Origin: Paracoccus aestuariivivens
Lineage (GTDB): Bacteria; Pseudomonadota; Alphaproteobacteria; Rhodobacterales; Rhodobacteraceae
DNA length: 64,000 nt
Assembly: GCF_009711225.1 (NCBI RefSeq)
Contig: NZ_WMIE01000001.1
Coordinates: 1 to 64,000, forward strand
Reading direction: 5' to 3'
The position numbers and the translations under genes are program-made. Shown in pieces: positions 47,772 to 56,185 of this stretch (position 1 is the stretch's first letter; each line of letters begins with the position of its first letter). Under the pieces are notes generated by a model. It ran no database searches. It saw nothing but the letters and a program-made list of their open reading frames with translations, and was not told the origin of the DNA.

Positions 47772-48724
47772 CGATGATCCACAAGGCGCCGTGGTTCTGG
47801 GCATGGGTCGCCGCAATCGCGGCCTTCTGCGCCACATGGTCGCTCAGCGCCGGAGGGGCCGGAGGAACCGCGCTGGCCGTCGCCGCCCTGACCTTCGGCA
47901 GTTTCTCGGTGATGACGGGGCTGGGGCAGATGCTGGTCATCACAATGGGGCCGGGAAACACCGACCTGTCGATCCCCGCGACGATGACGCTGGCCGCAAC
48001 CCTGTCGCTGAAACTGATGGGAGGGATGACGGGTTCGGCAGGACTGATCGTTCTGGCGGGGCTTGTGTCGGCGCTGGCCATCGGTGCGGGCGTCGGTGTC
48101 GCGAATTTCGCCTTGATCCGCCTGCTGCGCATCCCGCCGATCATCGCGACACTCTCGGCCAGCTTTCTGTACCAGTCCTTGGCGATCTGGTCGAACCGGG
48201 GCCTGCGGATCAAACCGCCTCAGGTCTTGGCCGATTTCACCACCGGACGGGCACTTCTGGGCATACCTAACCTTGCTTGGGTCGCGCTGATCATCAGCTT
48301 CGGCTTCTGGGTCTTGCTGAACCAAAGCGGCTTCGGGCGGCGTATCTCGGCCATCGGACAGAACCCGCGCGCGGCTCGGTTGGCAGGCGTTCCCACCGCT
48401 CGCGTCAGCGCCACGACCTATGTGATCTGCGCCATCATGGCAGGGCTGACCGGCTTTTTGCTGGCGTGTTTCTCGGGCGGGGCCGCGCTGAACATGGGGG
48501 CCGAGTTCCTGCTGATGTCCATCGCCGTGACCGTGATCGGAGGCTCCTCGATCGCGGGCGGCAATTCGAACGTGCCGGGTATCTGGGCCGGCGCGCTGTT
48601 CATGTATCTCATTGTATCCATGCTGAACTCTTACGGTCTTGGAGCAGGCGTTCGCTTGCTGTCTACCGGGATCATCATCATCGCCATTGTCGCCGCCGCC
48701 AGCGGCAGAAAGGCCCGCCTATGA
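47768..48724 (+). CDS. Sugar ABC importer, permease 2 (RbsC type)
   Basis: A 318-residue RbsC-family permease; two different permeases imply a heterodimeric channel. Marks: GPGNTDLSIPATMTLAATLS (~62-81), the EAA-like loop AIGQNPRAARLAGVPT (~196-211) and SIAVTVIGGSSIAGG near the end. ATG at 47768 overlaps the permease 1 stop, and its own stop overlaps the lactonase ATG. A longer frame upstream is antisense noise. Confidence 0.9.
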   Translation: MTMIHKAPWFWAWVAAIAAFCATWSLSAGGAGGTALAVAALTFGSFSVMTGLGQMLVITMGPGNTDLSIPATMTLAATLSLKLMGGMTGSAGLIVLAGLVSALAIGAGVGVANFALIRLLRIPPIIATLSASFLYQSLAIWSNRGLRIKPPQVLADFTTGRALLGIPNLAWVALIISFGFWVLLNQSGFGRRISAIGQNPRAARLAGVPTARVSATTYVICAIMAGLTGFLLACFSGGAALNMGAEFLLMSIAVTVIGGSSIAGGNSNVPGIWAGALFMYLIVSMLNSYGLGAGVRLLSTGIIIIAIVAAASGRKARL

Positions 48725-49629
48725 GCATTTACGACCAGCGAGATCCGCGTTTTCGCAGCCTGATCCACCCCAATGCCCAGCTTCGTCAGATCGGCAGCGG
48801 CTTCGAATGGGCCGAGGGACCGGTATGGTTTCCCGCCGCGCAGATGCTGTTGTTTTCGGACATTCCTGCGCATCGGATGATGCGTTGGACGGCGGAGACG
48901 GGCTGTACGGTCTTCCGCGAGGATTCCGATTACAGCAACGGAAACACCCGCGATCCGTCGGGGCGTCTGGTCACCTGCCATCACGGGTTGCGGGCAGTGA
49001 CCCGCACCGAACATGACGGCAGACGTACGGTTCTGGCGTCGCATCATGCGGGCAAGCGGCTGAACTCGCCCAATGACGTGATCGCGCGTTCGGATGGCAG
49101 CGTCTGGTTCACTGACCCGACCTATGGCATCCTGTCCGACCTCGAGGGATACCGCGCCTCACCGGAACAGGATGGTAGCTTTGTCTATCGCATTTCGCCG
49201 GAAGGAGGCGATCCGGTCGCCGTGGTCACCGATTTCACCCAGCCGAACGGCCTGTGCTTTTCACCCGACGAACGCCTGCTTTACGTGGCCGAGTCGGGCT
49301 CAAGCCATAATCCCGACGTACCGCCGGTGATCCGCGTTTTCGACGTGTCCGAAGACGGCACTGTCGGCAATGGCCGCGACTTCGCGATGATAGACAAGGG
49401 GTTGCCCGATGGAATCCGCTGCGATGCGCGAGGAAACCTGTGGTCTTCGGCCGCGGATGGGGTGCATGTTTTTGCGCCGGACGGAGCGCTTCTCGGCAAA
49501 GTTCTGGTGCCCGAGGTCGTCTCGAATATCTGTTTCGGCGGGCCAAGGGGGAACCGCCTGTTCATCACCGCGACCACAAGCCTTTATGTCGTCGCCGTCG
49601 ATGCCACAGCAGCAGGTTGGCCAGCCTGA
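48721..49629 (+). CDS. SMP-30/gluconolactonase family lactonase
   Basis: A 302-residue six-bladed beta-propeller of the SMP-30/gluconolactonase/LRE family, which hydrolyses sugar lactones with a divalent metal. Conserved marks: GFEWAEGPVWFP (Glu metal ligand, residues ~23-34), the NSPNDVIARSDGSVWFTDPTYG block (~102-123, with Asn ligand) and LPDGIRCDARGNLW (~217-230, with Asp ligand). ATG at 48721 overlaps the permease stop. Its place at the end of the ABC operon suggests the imported sugar is oxidised to a lactone that is opened here. Confidence 0.9.
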   Translation: MSIYDQRDPRFRSLIHPNAQLRQIGSGFEWAEGPVWFPAAQMLLFSDIPAHRMMRWTAETGCTVFREDSDYSNGNTRDPSGRLVTCHHGLRAVTRTEHDGRRTVLASHHAGKRLNSPNDVIARSDGSVWFTDPTYGILSDLEGYRASPEQDGSFVYRISPEGGDPVAVVTDFTQPNGLCFSPDERLLYVAESGSSHNPDVPPVIRVFDVSEDGTVGNGRDFAMIDKGLPDGIRCDARGNLWSSAADGVHVFAPDGALLGKVLVPEVVSNICFGGPRGNRLFITATTSLYVVAVDATAAGWPA

Positions 49630-50031
49630 TCACCAATGGCGCGCCAGCACCGCTCCGATCCGGTGTCGGGCGTCGCGCAAGACCGGACTTGTGCGCGGGT
49701 TTGGCGCGGAATCCTCGATCCGCGCCAATTGCTCAGACGCCAGCGCCAGACATTCCGACCGCGACAGCCCGATCCAACGCCGTGGCAACAGGATGGTACG
49801 CGTCCGGATCAAACGGGCGGTGTCCTGACTCCAGATCAGGAACCAGCTTGGCCCTGCTGCCCGTGCGGTCCAGCCGACCGGACAGATTGCAGCACGCTGC
49901 ATCGACTGAAGGCTGCGCAATTCGGATTTGCCGCAACAGGTGGTGAACAGGAACAGCAGGTCCAGAACCTTGTCGGAAAGCTGGGTCATCTGACTCTTGG
50001 CCCCCTTCGCTAACATCGGACCATAATACAC
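49630..50031 (-). CDS. Hypothetical protein
   Basis: An open frame of up to 133 codons with coding-like third-position GC, convergent with the lactonase gene (adjacent stops) and divergent from thyA. Two starts are possible: ATG at 50016, or ATG at 49989 with AAGGGGG 11 bases upstream. The protein has a Cys pair (TTCCGKSEL) and a Trp/Arg-rich middle but no recognised domain, signal peptide or clear membrane span. It may be a small regulator or a spurious frame. Confidence 0.45.
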   Translation of the reverse strand: MYYGPMLAKGAKSQMTQLSDKVLDLLFLFTTCCGKSELRSLQSMQRAAICPVGWTARAAGPSWFLIWSQDTARLIRTRTILLPRRWIGLSRSECLALASEQLARIEDSAPNPRTSPVLRDARHRIGAVLARHW

Positions 50032-50126
50032 GACTGATGCAATAGTTTATATCGTTATTTTGCATTGGACCCTGCTTTGGGTTAGCCCATGCCTACCGAC
50101 ACTTCGACTGGACGAGGAATCCGCCC

Positions 50127-50942
50127 ATGCGCCAATATCATTCCGCGCTGCAAACTGTGCTGACGCAGGGCACCCCGTCGACCGACCGGACGGGGACCGG
50201 CACGATATCTTATTTCGGCATGCAATGCCGCTATCCGTTGGCCGATGGTTTTCCGCTGGTGACCACCAAGAAATTGCACCTGCGCTCGATCGTGCATGAG
50301 CTGCTTTGGTTCCTGTCAGGCGACACGAATATCCGCTATCTCAAGGAAAACGGCGTCTCGATCTGGGACGAATGGGCCGACGAGAATGGGGATCTGGGTC
50401 CGGTCTATGGCCATCAATGGCGACATTTCCCGACCGTGCGCGAAGAGGATGGCCGCGTCGTCGTGGGCGAGGTCGACCAGATTGCCGAACTGGTCGAGCG
50501 GATCCGCAAGACCCCCGATTCACGGCGACTGATCGTATCCGCATGGAACCCCGGTGAGGTGGACCAGATGGCCCTGCCGCCTTGTCACACGCTGTGGCAA
50601 GTGCGTGTGCAAGGCGGGAAACTGCATCTGCAACTGTACCAACGCTCGGCCGACATGTTCCTTGGCGTGCCGTTCAACATCGCCTCCTACGCGTTGCTGG
50701 CCCATATGCTGGCACATGTGACCGGTTATGAGGCGGGCGATTTCGTTCACACGATGGGCGATGCGCATATCTATTCGAACCATCTCGAGCAGGTGCAGAC
50801 CCAGCTTGAACGGGAACCACGCCCCCTGCCCCGTTTGCGCATCACCCGCGACGTGAAGTCGATTTTCGATTTCCGCTTCGAGGATTTCGAATTTCTCGAT
50901 TACGATCCCGCGCCTGCGATCAAGGCACCGGTGGCCGTCTGA
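50127..50942 (+). CDS. thyA: Thymidylate synthase
   Basis: A 271-residue ThyA that methylates dUMP to dTMP using methylene-tetrahydrofolate. Marks: [13 protein letters not shown] (residues ~19-31), [11 protein letters not shown] (~91-101), nucleophile Cys153 in [12 protein letters not shown], and [20 protein letters not shown] with the C-terminal IKAPVAV. ATG at 50127 with GAGGAA upstream. folA overlaps by one base (TGATG), linking dTMP synthesis and dihydrofolate recycling. Confidence 0.97.
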   Translation: MRQYHSALQTVLTQGTPSTDRTGTGTISYFGMQCRYPLADGFPLVTTKKLHLRSIVHELLWFLSGDTNIRYLKENGVSIWDEWADENGDLGPVYGHQWRHFPTVREEDGRVVVGEVDQIAELVERIRKTPDSRRLIVSAWNPGEVDQMALPPCHTLWQVRVQGGKLHLQLYQRSADMFLGVPFNIASYALLAHMLAHVTGYEAGDFVHTMGDAHIYSNHLEQVQTQLEREPRPLPRLRITRDVKSIFDFRFEDFEFLDYDPAPAIKAPVAV

Positions 50943-51421
50943 TGCTAAGCCTGATCGTCGCCCGCGCCCGCAACGGAGCCATAGGCAAGAACAACGAGAT
51001 CCCGTGGCACTCGCCCGAGGATCTGAAAATGTTCCAGCGCGAGACCACCGGTGGTGCCATCATCATGGGCCGCCGGACATGGGTCAGCCTGCCCTTCAAG
51101 CCCCTGAAGAACCGGTTGAATATTGTCGTGACGCGTGATGCACATTTGTCCGAGCATGTCGCGGGCTCGGTCCACGAGGCCGTCAACATGGCGTCAAAGG
51201 CCGGTTACAACCGCATCTACGGCATCGGCGGCGAGGCGATCTACCGCGAGATGCTACCGTTGGCCGACCGCCTGCTGCTGACCGAAGTCGATCTGGAGAT
51301 TCTCGGGGCCGACGCCTTTTTTCCGGACTTCAACGAGGCCGATTGGCTGGAACTTGCAAGCCGCCAACTGCCCGGCGAAGGTCCGGCCTGCACTCTGCGC
51401 GAGTTGATCCGCCGCCGCTAG
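50942..51421 (+). CDS. folA: Dihydrofolate reductase
   Basis: A 159-residue DHFR regenerating tetrahydrofolate from the dihydrofolate made by ThyA. Marks: LIVARARNGAIGKNNEIPWH (residues ~3-22, Met20-loop region), EDLKMFQRETTGGAIIMGRRTW (~25-46; first part catalytic acid region) and IYGIGGEAIYREMLP (~93-107). Start overlaps the thyA stop codon. No terminator was seen before the convergent bdhA. Confidence 0.95.
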   Translation: MLSLIVARARNGAIGKNNEIPWHSPEDLKMFQRETTGGAIIMGRRTWVSLPFKPLKNRLNIVVTRDAHLSEHVAGSVHEAVNMASKAGYNRIYGIGGEAIYREMLPLADRLLLTEVDLEILGADAFFPDFNEADWLELASRQLPGEGPACTLRELIRRR

Positions 51422-51472
51422 ACCCCGACGGGTGCTTATAGCGGCTGCGGCCGGACAGGCATCAGCGACGGA

Positions 51473-52255
51473 TCACAGCGCCGTCCAGCCACCATCGACC
51501 GAAATCGTCGTGCCGGTTACCTGATTGGCCGCAGCCGAACACAGAAAGACCGCCGTTCCGCCGATTTGATCGACGGTGGCGAACTCGCCCGAGGGCTGGC
51601 GCTGCAACATGACCTTGGCGATGACATCTTCGCGGCTCATGTTGTGGGTTTTCATCTGGTCGGGGATCTGCTGTTCGATGATCGGGGTCAGGACATAGCC
51701 CGGACAGATCGCATTGCAGGTGATCGATTCTCTCGCGGTTTCGAGCGCCGTGACCTTGGTGAAACCGACGATGCCATGCTTGGCCGCGACATAGGCCGAT
51801 TTGAACGGGCTTGCCGTCAGGCCATGCGCCGAGGCGACATTGATGACCCGCCCCCAGCCCGACTTACGCATCATGGGCAGGGCAACTGCGGTCGTATGGA
51901 AAGCCGAGGACAGATTGATCGCGATGATCGCGTCCCATTTTTCGGCCGGAAACTCGGGAATCGGAGCGACATGCTGGATGCCCGCATTGTTCACTAGGAT
52001 GTCGCAACTGCCGGCCTTTTCGATCAGCGCACGACACTCGCCCCCCTTCGACATGTCGGCCTGAATGTAGCGCACCTTGACGCCATGCTTGGCGGCCAGC
52101 GACTCGGCCAGGGCATGATCCTCGTCACGATCGGTAAAGCTGTTCAGGACCAGATCAGCCCCGGCTCGGGCCAATTCGGTCGCGATTCCCAATCCGATAC
52201 CCGAATTGGACCCCGTAACCACCGCCGTCTTGCCACCCAGAAACTTTGCAAACAC
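51473..52255 (-). CDS. bdhA: 3-hydroxybutyrate dehydrogenase
   Basis: A 260-residue short-chain dehydrogenase that interconverts 3-hydroxybutyrate and acetoacetate with NAD+, as in polyhydroxybutyrate use. NAD site TGSNSGIGLGIA, NNAG, catalytic Ser/Tyr/Lys (ASAHG and SAYVAAKHG), and the family-specific CPGYVLTPIIEQQIPDQ block with HNMSREDV are present. GTG at 52255 is chosen because GGAGG lies nine bases upstream; the GTG at 52264 is too close to it. A small-RNA-like unit lies upstream on the same strand. Confidence 0.93.
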   Translation of the reverse strand: MFAKFLGGKTAVVTGSNSGIGLGIATELARAGADLVLNSFTDRDEDHALAESLAAKHGVKVRYIQADMSKGGECRALIEKAGSCDILVNNAGIQHVAPIPEFPAEKWDAIIAINLSSAFHTTAVALPMMRKSGWGRVINVASAHGLTASPFKSAYVAAKHGIVGFTKVTALETARESITCNAICPGYVLTPIIEQQIPDQMKTHNMSREDVIAKVMLQRQPSGEFATVDQIGGTAVFLCSAAANQVTGTTISVDGGWTAL

Positions 52256-52431
52256 TGCCGACACCCTCCTCAGCCATGAGGCGGCAGCATGTGTAAAATC
52301 CCGTTACGGCACAAGCCTTAGCAAATGGCCGCAAAAGGGCCGCCCGACTACATCTTTTCGTGAGGTCGCAATCCGCGTCACTGGGATGTCAGATCGCCCG
52401 ATTACGACGCAGAGCCTTGCAATCGCCAAAG

Positions 52432-52539
52432 AAAAAAGCGCCCGCACAGGGCGGGCGCGAGTCATGAGGCAGGTTTCATACAGGCAAGAAACCTATCGAG
52501 CAGTGCTTTATCTATACGCTTTTCACCTGTTGAGTCCAA
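52432..52539 (-). ncRNA. Candidate small RNA with its own promoter and terminator
   Basis: On the minus strand, -35 TTGGAC (52539-52534) and -10 TATAGA (52516-52511) are 17 bp apart. Transcription should start near 52504. The predicted RNA of about 73 nt has a 7-bp stem AGGTTTC/GAAACCT (52494-52488/52477-52471) with a 10-nt loop, a single-stranded linker GCCTCATGACTC, and an intrinsic terminator: stem GCGCCCGC/GCGGGCGC (52458-52451/52445-52438) then six T residues. The only open frame is five codons. No known family was recognised. It lies between bdhA and the YejA-type gene, antisense to the latter's upstream region. Confidence 0.65.
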
Positions 52540-52621
52540 TGGGTAAGTTTGCCACAGGGCGAAGGGATCGCTAATCTGATCCGTGACAAAACCACAGACC
52601 CGAAAAACAGGGCGATCGAGC

Positions 52622-54478
52622 ATGCGATTCTACAAATTCTCTAACGAATCCGCGATCTGGCGGTCACTCGCCTTTGCCGTGTGTGTTGCAGCGATGCCGC
52701 TGGCAAGCTCTGCCGAACCCATGCATGCCATTGCAATGTATGGAGAACCCGCGCTCAAACCCGGTTTTGAGCATTTGCCCTATGCCAATCCGGACGCGCC
52801 CAAGGGCGGCACGATTCGACTGGCCGAGTCGGGAACCTACGATTCGCTCAATCCATGGATTCTGATGGGCAATCCGGTCTGGCCGATCTTTACCCAGCCG
52901 GGCCTGCTGACCGAATCCCTGATGATGCGCTCGATCGACGAACCGTTCACGCTATACGGACTACTGGCCGAAAGCGTCGATACCGATCCTGACCGGACAT
53001 GGGTCGAATTCACCCTGCGCCCCGAGGCACGTTTCTCGGACGGCACGCCTGTCACTGTCGAAGACGTGATGTGGTCCTACGAGACCTTGGGAACGAAGGG
53101 CCACCCGCGTTACACCGCAGTCTGGTCCAAGGTCGCCAAGATGGAGCAGACCGGCCCGCGCTCGGTCCGGTTCACCTTCAACACTGCGGATCGCGAACTG
53201 GCGCTGCTGATGGGAATGCGCCCGATTCTGAAGAAGACGCAGTGGGAGGGCAAGGATTTCAGCCAGTCCGGGCTGATGCCTCCGATCGGGTCGGGGCCCT
53301 ATGTCATCGACAAGGTCGATGCCGGACGGGCGATCTCGTTCAAGCGCAACCCCGATTACTGGGGTCGTGACCTGCCGGTGAACAAAGGGCTACACAATTT
53401 CGACGAGGTCCGGTTCGACTATTTCGGCGATGCCTCGGCCATGTTCGAGGCGTTCAAGGCGGGCGAGACCGATATGTGGCGCGAATTGGTCGCCGCACGT
53501 TGGGACCGCGATTTCGACTTTCCCGCCGTCCGCGACGGGCGGGTGCTGAAATCGGAAATCGCCAACCAGCGCCCTTCGGGGATCATGGGTCTGGTGATGA
53601 ACACCCGCAATCCGATCTTTGCCGATTGGCGGGTGCGCGAGGCTCTGATCGAGGCGTTCAATTATCGCTTTATCAATATGACCCTATCAGGCGGCAAAGA
53701 CCCACGGATCACCAGCTACTTCTCGAATTCGGAACTGGCGATGAAGTCGGGGCCCGCCACGGGCCGCGAGGCGGAACTGCTTGCCCCCTTTGTCGCCGAA
53801 CTGACCCCCGGCACGCTTGAAGGATACGCCTTACCCGAGGGCGGTGAACGCGCGATTGACCGCACGGGAATCCGCGCCGCGTTGAAGCTGCTCGAACAGG
53901 CTGGCTGGACCGTACAGGACGGCCAGCTTCGCAATGCCCAAGGCAGCCCCTTTGCCTTCGAGATCTTGCTGAACCAATCGGGCAGCGCCATGCGCTCCAG
54001 TTCCGAAACACGGCAGATCGTCGATATCTTTGTGGAATCGCTTCGGAATCTGGGCATTCGCCCACAGGTGACGCTGCTGGATTCTGCGCAATATGTCGAA
54101 CGGACGAACAATTACCAGTTCGACATGACGTGGTATGAACGTGGCCTGTCCCTGTCCCCCGGCAATGAGCAATTGCTGTATTGGGGCAGCGCCGGTGTCG
54201 AAAAGACCGGAACCAAGAACTGGATGGGCATGAAATCCCCCGCCGCCGAGGCGATGATTGCCGAAATGGGCCATGCCACCACCCAAGAGGATTACCGCGC
54301 CGCAGTGCGGGCTTTGGACCGCATCCTGACCGCCGGTCGCTACGTCATTCCCGTAAGCTATTCGCCGATTTCGCGCTTGGCGCATCGTTCGAACCTACAT
54401 TATCCTGAGAAAACGCCACTTTACGGGGATTGGCCCGGCTTCATGCCGGAAACCTGGTGGCAAGAAGAGAGGAAGTGA
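52622..54478 (+). CDS. Orphan oligopeptide-type ABC binding protein (YejA-like)
   Basis: A 618-residue family-5 solute-binding protein with a Sec signal peptide (cleavage near residue 33, SSAEP) and no lipobox. The pattern HAIAMYGEPALKPGFEHLPY then ANPDAPKGGTIRLAE (~residues 36-70) is characteristic of YejA, the periplasmic component for peptide or microcin C uptake; GSGPYVIDKVDAGR (~225-238) and NPDYWGRDLPVNKG follow. No permease or ATPase genes are nearby; instead a tiny lipoprotein and an acidic protein follow directly. ATG at 52622. The ligand is unknown. Confidence 0.85.
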   Translation: MRFYKFSNESAIWRSLAFAVCVAAMPLASSAEPMHAIAMYGEPALKPGFEHLPYANPDAPKGGTIRLAESGTYDSLNPWILMGNPVWPIFTQPGLLTESLMMRSIDEPFTLYGLLAESVDTDPDRTWVEFTLRPEARFSDGTPVTVEDVMWSYETLGTKGHPRYTAVWSKVAKMEQTGPRSVRFTFNTADRELALLMGMRPILKKTQWEGKDFSQSGLMPPIGSGPYVIDKVDAGRAISFKRNPDYWGRDLPVNKGLHNFDEVRFDYFGDASAMFEAFKAGETDMWRELVAARWDRDFDFPAVRDGRVLKSEIANQRPSGIMGLVMNTRNPIFADWRVREALIEAFNYRFINMTLSGGKDPRITSYFSNSELAMKSGPATGREAELLAPFVAELTPGTLEGYALPEGGERAIDRTGIRAALKLLEQAGWTVQDGQLRNAQGSPFAFEILLNQSGSAMRSSSETRQIVDIFVESLRNLGIRPQVTLLDSAQYVERTNNYQFDMTWYERGLSLSPGNEQLLYWGSAGVEKTGTKNWMGMKSPAAEAMIAEMGHATTQEDYRAAVRALDRILTAGRYVIPVSYSPISRLAHRSNLHYPEKTPLYGDWPGFMPETWWQEERK

Positions 54479-54480
54479 AA

Positions 54481-54609
54481 TTGACGCGGATCGCAACCCT
54501 AGTCGCCCTTCTGGCGTTGGCCGGATGTAACACAGTCTCGGGCGTCGGTGAGGACATCACCGGCGTTGCGCAATGGGCACAAGGGAACATGGGAGGATCG
54601 GGTTACTGA
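54481..54609 (+). CDS. Entericidin-like small lipoprotein
   Basis: A 42-residue protein that starts at TTG 54481 with AGGAAG six bases upstream, two bases after the YejA-type stop codon. Signal peptide with lipobox LALAGC (Cys16), then a short tail with GVGEDITG resembling entericidin A/B. Entericidins are small outer-membrane or envelope lipoproteins linked to stress and cell lysis in enterics; the role here is unknown. Its TGA overlaps the ATG of the next gene (TGATG). Confidence 0.75.
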   Translation: MTRIATLVALLALAGCNTVSGVGEDITGVAQWAQGNMGGSGY

Positions 54610-54959
54610 TGAAGTGGGTTCATGTCAGCGAAAATTGGTCCGCCTTTTTCGAGGCCATTCTTGAAAAATGGCCAGAGGCGGATGTCGATGAGCTTGAAGA
54701 GATCGACGGCGATCAGCGGGCTTTCATCAAATATATCTCGGAGGTGACAGATCAGGAAATCGCCGAGACAAGGGACGAGATCCGTGAATGGCTGGCTGGA
54801 GAAATCCCGGCCGACATCGTCATGGACCCCGGCCATGACAATCACTCGATCGCTCTTTCCGCCAAATATGTCGGCGAGGGCGAGGATGAATCCGATGACG
54901 ATGCGCGGTTCGGCGATGATGACGAGATCCTCGACGATGGCGACGAGAATCGGGTTTAA
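54609..54959 (+). CDS. Acidic hypothetical protein
   Basis: A 116-residue protein with a Trp-containing N-terminal half (MKWVHVSENWSAFFEAILEK) predicted helical, then a strongly acidic tail (residues ~90-116, mostly Asp/Glu). No signal peptide, so it is probably cytoplasmic. It starts within the stop of the entericidin-like gene and is the third gene of the YejA-type operon. No family name was recognised. A link to DNA, RNA or divalent cations is possible from charge, but this is speculation. Confidence 0.7.
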   Translation: MKWVHVSENWSAFFEAILEKWPEADVDELEEIDGDQRAFIKYISEVTDQEIAETRDEIREWLAGEIPADIVMDPGHDNHSIALSAKYVGEGEDESDDDARFGDDDEILDDGDENRV

Positions 54960-54962
54960 GGC

Positions 54963-55748
54963 TCAGGCGTCCAAATCGACCCAGACCGGAACATGATCGC
55001 TGGGTTTGTCCTTGGCGCGTTCATCCCGGTCGATGCCGACCTCGATCAGCAAATCGGCGGCCTGAGGCGATAGCAGGACATGGTCGATGCGGATGCCATT
55101 GTCCTTTTGCCACGCGCCGGCCTGATAATCCCAGAATGTGAACGGGCCGCGCGAATTGTCCTGATCGCGCAGCCGCACCGCGTCCGTCCAGCCATCATTG
55201 ATGATCCGCCGTAACGCCGCCCGACTTTCCGGCTGGAACAGCGCGTCATCGACCCATTTCTCGGGGTTGGCGGCGTCACGCGGTTCGGGGATGACGTTGT
55301 AATCCCCCAGCATGACGGTCGGAATCTCGTCGGCGCGAAGCACACGGGCGCGGGCGCGCAGCCGCTCCATCCATGCCAGTTTGTAGTCGAATTTCGGTCC
55401 CGGTTGCGGGTTGCCATTTGGCAGGTACAGCCCTGCGATCCGCACGGCGCGGCTTCCGACGACGGTCGCCTCGATATAGCGGGATTGCTCGTCGGTATCG
55501 TCCCCAGGCAGGCCGCGCACCACATCCTCGAGCGGCAGTTTCGACAGGATGGCGACACCGTTGAAGCCCTTTTGGCCATGGGTCTCGATATTGTAGCCCA
55601 GATCGGCGATCGGCTCGGCAGGGAAGGCTTCGTCCTGCGACTTGATCTCCTGCAAAACGACAACGTCGGGGCGGGCTTCGGAAAGCCAGCCGGTCAGTGT
55701 TTCGATACGGGCGCGGACGCCATTGATGTTGAATGTCGCGATCTTCAT
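54963..55748 (-). CDS. xthA: Exodeoxyribonuclease III
   Basis: A 261-residue AP endonuclease / 3'-5' exonuclease of the exoIII family, for base-excision repair. Opening MKIATFNINGVRARIETL, catalytic LQEIKSQ (Glu ~34), GLYLPNGN (Tyr ~104), LGDYNVIP (Asp ~146) and SDHVPVWVDL with the catalytic His near the end. ATG at 55748; the longer frame lacks a Shine-Dalgarno. It is convergent with the acidic protein gene, 3 bp apart, and downstream of the iron-sulfur carrier gene. Confidence 0.95.
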   Translation of the reverse strand: MKIATFNINGVRARIETLTGWLSEARPDVVVLQEIKSQDEAFPAEPIADLGYNIETHGQKGFNGVAILSKLPLEDVVRGLPGDDTDEQSRYIEATVVGSRAVRIAGLYLPNGNPQPGPKFDYKLAWMERLRARARVLRADEIPTVMLGDYNVIPEPRDAANPEKWVDDALFQPESRAALRRIINDGWTDAVRLRDQDNSRGPFTFWDYQAGAWQKDNGIRIDHVLLSPQAADLLIEVGIDRDERAKDKPSDHVPVWVDLDA

Positions 55749-55786
55749 GGCGGGCAGACTAGCCGTGCCCGCCCGGTTAGACCAGA

Positions 55787-56122
55787 TCAGATCGAGAATG
55801 ACGTTCCGCAGCCACACGACGAGCTGGCATTCGGGTTTTCGATGATAAACCGCGCCCCGATCAGTTCGTCGCTGAAGTCGATGACCGCGCCGGTCAGAAA
55901 CGGCAGGGACACCGGATCGACGACAACGGTCTGGCCGCTGCCCTGCAGGATCAGGTCGTCATCGGCAGGTTCGTCCAGCCGGATATCGTATTGAAAGCCC
56001 GAGCAGCCGCCACCGGCGACCGCGACCCGCAACGGGCGCGCCGGACCATCGGAATTGATTTCGGCCAGCCGAGCAAAGGCACGCTCGGTGACCTTGGGGG
56101 GCAGCGTTAACTGTACGTTCAT
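55787..56122 (-). CDS. A-type iron-sulfur carrier (ErpA/IscA family)
   Basis: A 111-residue HesB/IscA-family protein that delivers Fe-S clusters. The three cluster cysteines are visible: GGGCSGFQY (Cys ~40) and SSCGCGTSF (Cys ~104 and ~106). The pattern PPKVTERAFARLAEIN and NPNASSSCGCG is close to ErpA. ATG at 56122 with GGGAA upstream. It is divergent from dgt (63 bp) and codirectional with xthA. Confidence 0.9.
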   Translation of the reverse strand: MNVQLTLPPKVTERAFARLAEINSDGPARPLRVAVAGGGCSGFQYDIRLDEPADDDLILQGSGQTVVVDPVSLPFLTGAVIDFSDELIGARFIIENPNASSSCGCGTSFSI

Positions 56123-56185
56123 GGGGCGTTCCCGTTTCCGTCCTTGAAACTGGAATATAGGCTTCAAGCATAGACCCCGCAAGGA

